Shown here piece after piece: positions 6,189-9,551 of a DNA stretch of 9,551 nt. The stretch covers positions 419 to 9,969 of the forward strand of contig DMER01000012.1 in the NCBI GenBank assembly GCA_003451645.1. The letters are read 5' to 3'. Under the pieces are notes generated by a model, which had not been told where the DNA came from, made no database searches, and was given only the letters and a program-made list of their open reading frames with translations. This stretch comes from Alphaproteobacteria bacterium. Lineage in GTDB: Bacteria; Pseudomonadota; Alphaproteobacteria; Micropepsales; Micropepsaceae. Within the stretch, counting starts at the first letter, position 1, and each line of letters opens with the position of its first letter. Position numbers and translations under genes: made by a program.

Positions 6189-6950
6189 TTAGGCCAGCAA
6201 TTGCCCATCATCGGCCGTGAACAGCGAGCCTGTCACAAACCGGCTGTGGCTCGAAGCCAGGAACAGCAACAGGCCGTCCAAATCCTCAGGCGTTCCCAAC
6301 CTGCGCCTTGGGAAGCCTTGCACCTGCTTGCGTCCACCCTCGGTCTGAAACCAGGCCTGGTTGAGTTCGGTCAGGATGAACCCCGGGCACAGCGCATTCA
6401 CATTGATGTCATGGCGCGCCCACTCCCGCGCGAGGCCTTGCGTCATCATCGCGACCGCTGCCTTCGACATCGAATAGGCGGTCAACCCTGGCAAGGCTTT
6501 GAACGCGCCAATCGAGGCGACATTGATGATCCGCCCCCCTTGTCCGCGCGCGATCATGGTGCGCCCAATGGCTTGCGCCATCAGGAACGCACCTTTCACA
6601 TTTGTATTCATAATCAAGTCATAATCCGCCTCACTCAGGTCATCCGCGCGCGCCTGAACATTCAATCCCGCATTATTCACCAGCACATCGACCGGGCCGC
6701 TCGCTGAAACGCATGCGTGAAGGCTTGATGCCTCAGTCACATCCAGGCGCTGCGCTATCGCAACGCCGCCGCCGCGCGTTATCGTCTCGACCAGATTGCG
6801 AAGGCGATCCTCCCGGCGCCCTGTCACGATGACCTCCGCACCATGCGCTACGAGCACATGCGCGAAGCGCTCGCCCAGTCCGCTTGTCGCGCCCGTGACA
6901 AGCGCCCGCCGTCCGTTAAGATCAAAAGACAAACGCTTCATGACCTTCAT
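6189..6950 (-). CDS. Short-chain dehydrogenase/reductase (classical SDR), probably NADP(H)-dependent
   Basis: Classical SDRs interconvert alcohols and ketones on small molecules, lipids or sugars. The 253-residue product contains the cofactor motif TGATSGLG (19-26), NNAG (92-95), N117, S146 in INVAS, and Y159-x-x-x-K163 (AYSMSK), so the full N-S-Y-K tetrad is present. At the end of the second strand the sequence is VTGRRED, with R45-R46 in place of the acidic residue that selects NAD(H). NADP(H) preference is likely from family rules. The C-terminus (GSLFTADDGQLLA) matches the family's usual GxxxxVDGG ending except for D-D-G-Q. The start at 6950 has AGGAG only 3 nt upstream; the in-frame ATG at 6941 (M4) is a real alternative. 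It is first of a tight two-gene unit with the acyltransferase and is divergent from the DsbA-family gene. Confidence 0.93.
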   Translation of the reverse strand: MKVMKRLSFDLNGRRALVTGATSGLGERFAHVLVAHGAEVIVTGRREDRLRNLVETITRGGGVAIAQRLDVTEASSLHACVSASGPVDVLVNNAGLNVQARADDLSEADYDLIMNTNVKGAFLMAQAIGRTMIARGQGGRIINVASIGAFKALPGLTAYSMSKAAVAMMTQGLAREWARHDINVNALCPGFILTELNQAWFQTEGGRKQVQGFPRRRLGTPEDLDGLLLFLASSHSRFVTGSLFTADDGQLLA

Positions 6951-7062
6951 TTGCTCCTACTGCAGCACCGCGAAGTTAATTAATCTTAAGACCGTCAGAA
7001 CTTGTGAACATCGATTGGATTGCGCTTCACTGTTGCAGCGTTGTTCGTCTATGCTGGGTTCC
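6951..7062. promoter_or_regulatory. AT-rich divergent intergenic region between SDR and DsbA-family genes
   Basis: These 112 bp separate two divergent genes and must hold the start signals of both. The stretch 6971-6990 is strongly AT-rich for this genome and includes the palindromes TTAATTAA (6976-6983) and CTTAAG (6985-6990). A weak minus-strand promoter candidate is TTCACA with GATTAA 17 bp downstream. No clear plus-strand pair was found. Confidence 0.35.
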
Positions 7063-7728
7063 ATGAAAATCGATGTCATCTCCGACACCATCTGCCCCTG
7101 GTGCTTCATTGGCAAGCGCCGCCTGGAGCGTGCGATCGAACGTGCACCTGATGCGAATGTACGGGTGCACTGGCGGCCCTTTCAATTGGACCCGTCGCTG
7201 CCGCGGGAGGGCGTGGATCGCAAGGCCTATCTGGCGCGCAAATTTGGCGACACGCCAAAGGCACGATTGATGACGGCCGCGCTTCGCGATGCAGGAGAGC
7301 GCGAAGGGATCACCTTCAACTTCGATCGTATCGCGCGCACGCCCAATTCGCTGAACTCGCACCGCCTCATCCGCTGGTCCTCCACCGTCGGCGTCCAGGA
7401 CGACGTGGTGGAGCGCTTGTTCCTCGCCTATTTTACCGAAGGCCGCGACATCGGTGACGAGGAGGTCCTTGGCGACATCGCGCATGAGGCGGGGATGGAC
7501 CGAGAGCTTGTCCTCGAACTCCTGCAGAGCGATGCGGATGTCGAACTTGTCTCTCGCGAAGACAGCCTCGCACGCAAGATGGGCATTGCCGGTGTGCCCA
7601 CATTCTTCTTCGCTGGGCGATATCTGCTGTCGGGCGCAGAAGAGACGCACACGTTGAACGCCGTGATCACGCGGCTGAGCAACATCACGTCAGAGGCGTC
7701 CGCCGCATCCCACGCCGCAGCACCCTAA
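7063..7728 (+). CDS. DsbA/FrnE-family thiol oxidoreductase, cytoplasmic
   Basis: This 221-residue protein has the thioredoxin-like fold with the inserted helical domain of the DsbA superfamily, FrnE-like group. Beta-strand KIDVISDTI leads directly to the redox motif CPWC (residues 11-14) followed by FIGKRRLE. The RPFQLDPSLP segment (38-47) is typical of the FrnE group. The cis-proline loop GIAGVPTFFF (P179) is also present. There is no signal peptide, so it should act in the cytoplasm, unlike periplasmic DsbA. Relatives are linked with disulfide handling, oxidative stress tolerance and polyketide modification; the role here is unknown. The ATG at 7063 is preferred because the strand then starts where relatives start; the in-frame ATG at 7051 would add MLGS. 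The low-complexity Ala/Ser tail (211-221) overlaps the mfd stop. Confidence 0.92.
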   Translation: MKIDVISDTICPWCFIGKRRLERAIERAPDANVRVHWRPFQLDPSLPREGVDRKAYLARKFGDTPKARLMTAALRDAGEREGITFNFDRIARTPNSLNSHRLIRWSSTVGVQDDVVERLFLAYFTEGRDIGDEEVLGDIAHEAGMDRELVLELLQSDADVELVSREDSLARKMGIAGVPTFFFAGRYLLSGAEETHTLNAVITRLSNITSEASAASHAAAP

Positions 7729-9551
7729 GCAGCCATCTGCGCCAGCGCGCTCACCAATTGGTGCGCGCCATTGAGCCTTTGGCTCACATCTTCCCAATTG
7801 CGGATCACCACCAGCTTCTGATCGGGCCGGACCTTGGCGCTTTGCGCGTTCTTGGCGATCCATTGCACCAAGCTTTGCGGGTTCGGCGGCGCGTTGCCCC
7901 GGAACGAGATCGTAGCCCCCTTGGGCCCTGCATCGATCTTTTCAACTTGGGCAATCCGGCAGAGCCGCTTGATCGTGATGATCCTGAGCAGCGTGCGCAC
8001 CTCATCAGGCAAAGGCCCAAAGCGGTCGATGAGCTCCGCCCCCAACCCCTCAATCTCCTGTTCGTCCGCGATCTCCGACAAACGGCGATAGAGTGTCAGC
8101 CTCACATTCAAATCAGGCACATAACTCTCGGGGATTAACACCGCCGCGCCGACATTGATCTGCGGCGACCAGGTCTCCTCCTCGGCGATCTCTGCCGCCC
8201 CGCGCAAGGACGACACCGCCTCTTCCAGCATCGTCTGATAGAGCTCGATCCCGACCTCGCGCACATGGCCCGACTGCTCCTCGCCCAGCAAATTGCCGGC
8301 CCCGCGAATATCGAGATCATGGCTGGCAAGGGTGAACCCCGCCCCCAGCGTGTCAAGCGACTGCAAGACTGACAGCCGCCGGTCCGCCTGCGCCGTGAGC
8401 TTCTTGTTCGGCGGTGTGGTCAGATAGGCATAGGCCCGCGCTTTGGAGCGCCCAATCCGCCCGCGCAACTGATAAAGCTGTGCCAGGCCGAACATATCCG
8501 CCCGCTGCACGATCAGCGTGTTGGCTGTAGGAATATCAAGGCCGCTCTCCACGATAGGTGTTGAGACCAGGACATCGAACTTGCCCTCATAAAAGGCGCT
8601 CATCACATCCTCAAGCTGCGAGGGTGCCATCTGGCCATGGGCGGTCACCGATTTGACCTCCGGCACACTCAGTTTGATGAACTCGGTCACCTCGCCCAGA
8701 TCACTAATCCGTGGGCAGACGAAAAAGCTCTGCCCACCCCGGTAATGCTCCCTGAGCAGCGCCTCACGCGCCACCACCGGATCAAAGGGCGAGACAAAAG
8801 TGCGCACCGCGAGCCGGTCGATGGGCGGCGTCGCGATGATCGACAAGTCTTTGACGCCCGTCATCGCCAATTGCAGCGTACGCGGAATGGGCGTCGCGGT
8901 CAGGGTCAGCACATGCACATTGGCCTTGAGCTGTTTGAGCCGCTCCTTGTGCGCCACGCCAAAATGCTGCTCCTCATCGACAATCAACAAACCCAAATCC
9001 TTGAACACAATCGACTTGGCGAGCAGCGCATGCGTGCCCACAACAATATCGAGCTCGCCACTTGCAAGCTCGCTTCGCGCTTGCGCAGCTTCCTTCGGCG
9101 TCACAAGGCGAGAGATTTGGCGCAACCGCACAGGCAAGCCACTGAACCGGCTCTCAAAGGTGCGGAAGTGCTGGCGCGCCAGCAAGGTTGTCGGTACCAC
9201 GACCGCCACTTGCCGCCCGGTCATCGCCATCACAAATGCGGCCCGCAGCGCCACCTCTGTCTTGCCAAAACCCACATCGCCACAGACCAGCCGATCCATC
9301 GGTCGGCCCCGGCCCAGATCTTCCATCACATCCGCGATGGCCTTTTCCTGATCCTCTGTCTCCTGGAAGGGGAAGCGCGCGCAGAACTCGTCATAGCTGC
9401 CATGTGGGGCCTCGGCGACAACCCCCTTGCGCAACTCCCGCTCAGCCGCAATCTTGATGAGCTCGGCCGCCATGTCACGGATGCGGTTCTTCAGCTTGGC
9501 CTTTCGCGACTGCCAACCCGAGCCGCCGAGCCGGTCGAGGACCACCCCCTC
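7725..9551 (-). CDS. mfd: Transcription-repair coupling factor Mfd, C-terminal part (cut by window edge)
   Basis: Mfd removes RNA polymerase stalled at DNA damage and recruits UvrA to start excision repair. 608 codons are visible, entering at the right edge, so about 550 or more N-terminal residues (UvrB-homology and UvrA-binding parts) are missing. The visible part begins EGVVLDRLGGSGWQ, inside the RNA polymerase-interacting region. The helicase motor follows, with Walker A GDVGFGKTE (visible residues 91-99), DEEQHFGV (192-199), TATPIPRTL (218-226), STPIVESGLDIP (330-341) and QLRGRIGRS (361-369). The RecG-like TRG region GAGFTLASHDLDIRGAGNLLGEEQSG follows (403-428). Residues from about 460 form the C-terminal D7 domain, which masks UvrA binding until activated. 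The stop overlaps the convergent DsbA-family stop by four bases. No break is seen in the frame. Confidence 0.98.
   Translation of the reverse strand, partial: EGVVLDRLGGSGWQSRKAKLKNRIRDMAAELIKIAAERELRKGVVAEAPHGSYDEFCARFPFQETEDQEKAIADVMEDLGRGRPMDRLVCGDVGFGKTEVALRAAFVMAMTGRQVAVVVPTTLLARQHFRTFESRFSGLPVRLRQISRLVTPKEAAQARSELASGELDIVVGTHALLAKSIVFKDLGLLIVDEEQHFGVAHKERLKQLKANVHVLTLTATPIPRTLQLAMTGVKDLSIIATPPIDRLAVRTFVSPFDPVVAREALLREHYRGGQSFFVCPRISDLGEVTEFIKLSVPEVKSVTAHGQMAPSQLEDVMSAFYEGKFDVLVSTPIVESGLDIPTANTLIVQRADMFGLAQLYQLRGRIGRSKARAYAYLTTPPNKKLTAQADRRLSVLQSLDTLGAGFTLASHDLDIRGAGNLLGEEQSGHVREVGIELYQTMLEEAVSSLRGAAEIAEEETWSPQINVGAAVLIPESYVPDLNVRLTLYRRLSEIADEQEIEGLGAELIDRFGPLPDEVRTLLRIITIKRLCRIAQVEKIDAGPKGATISFRGNAPPNPQSLVQWIAKNAQSAKVRPDQKLVVIRNWEDVSQRLNGAHQLVSALAQMAA

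Noticed and set aside
6976..6983. TTAATTAA palindrome as a specific regulator site
   Set aside because: An 8-bp AT palindrome alone is too weak to claim as an operator; it is noted only as part of the AT-rich promoter region.
7027..7650. Minus-strand open frame opposite the DsbA-family gene
   Set aside because: The plus-strand frame has a full DsbA-family motif set; the opposite frame is a high-GC shadow with no domain.
8800..9351. Plus-strand open frame opposite mfd
   Set aside because: It is a shadow of the helicase motor of mfd, with low-complexity Ser/Arg-rich composition.

Overview
The window reads as ordinary chromosome of a GC-rich alphaproteobacterium. The evidence is the tRNA-Trp, secE, nusG, rplK, rplA order, alphaproteobacterial-looking SecE, NusG, L11 and L1 proteins, and weak or variable Shine-Dalgarno sites. 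The lineage within the class cannot be fixed from this sequence. No insertion sequence, phage gene, CRISPR array or toxin/defence module was seen. No stretch without a gene reaches 300 bp.

Positions 1-1747, all on the minus strand, form the start of the ribosomal protein/RNA polymerase supercluster: tRNA-Trp (CCA), secE, nusG, rplK (L11) and the first 66 codons of rplA (L1), which runs off the left edge. Two RNA-level elements stand out. One is a perfect 9-bp hairpin between the tRNA and secE. The other is a long hairpin capped by a GUGA loop in the nusG-rplK gap, which is the place where L1 autoregulation would be expected.

Positions 1893-2939 (+) hold a divergent sulfotransferase-like gene of unknown substrate, sitting where tuf is often found. 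Positions 2968-4856 (-) hold a translationally coupled pair: an alpha-methylacyl-CoA racemase-type enzyme with its whole catalytic triad, followed through an ATGA overlap by a histidine phosphatase. Positions 5008-5466 (+) encode a small proline-rich lipoprotein that I do not recognise. Its upstream region carries three arms of inverted repeat that can form two mutually exclusive 7-bp dyads, the most unusual non-coding signal in the window.

Positions 5463-6950 (-) hold an SDR oxidoreductase followed 3 bp later by a left-handed beta-helix (hexapeptide) acyltransferase. Positions 7063-7728 (+) encode a cytoplasmic DsbA/FrnE-family thiol oxidoreductase, divergent from the SDR. Positions 7725-9551 (-) hold the C-terminal two thirds or so of a helicase-type transcription-repair coupling factor, Mfd, cut by the right edge.

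Gene packing is tight. Two convergent pairs overlap by exactly the same four bases (CTAA), so both stop codons share sequence and no terminator fits between them. The information-processing genes (secE, nusG, rplKA, mfd) are housekeeping. The middle genes suggest fatty-acyl/CoA metabolism plus small-molecule or envelope modification, but no single pathway joins them. I do not see a convincing novel multi-gene system; the best leads are the three RNA/DNA structural elements and the sulfotransferase-like gene.
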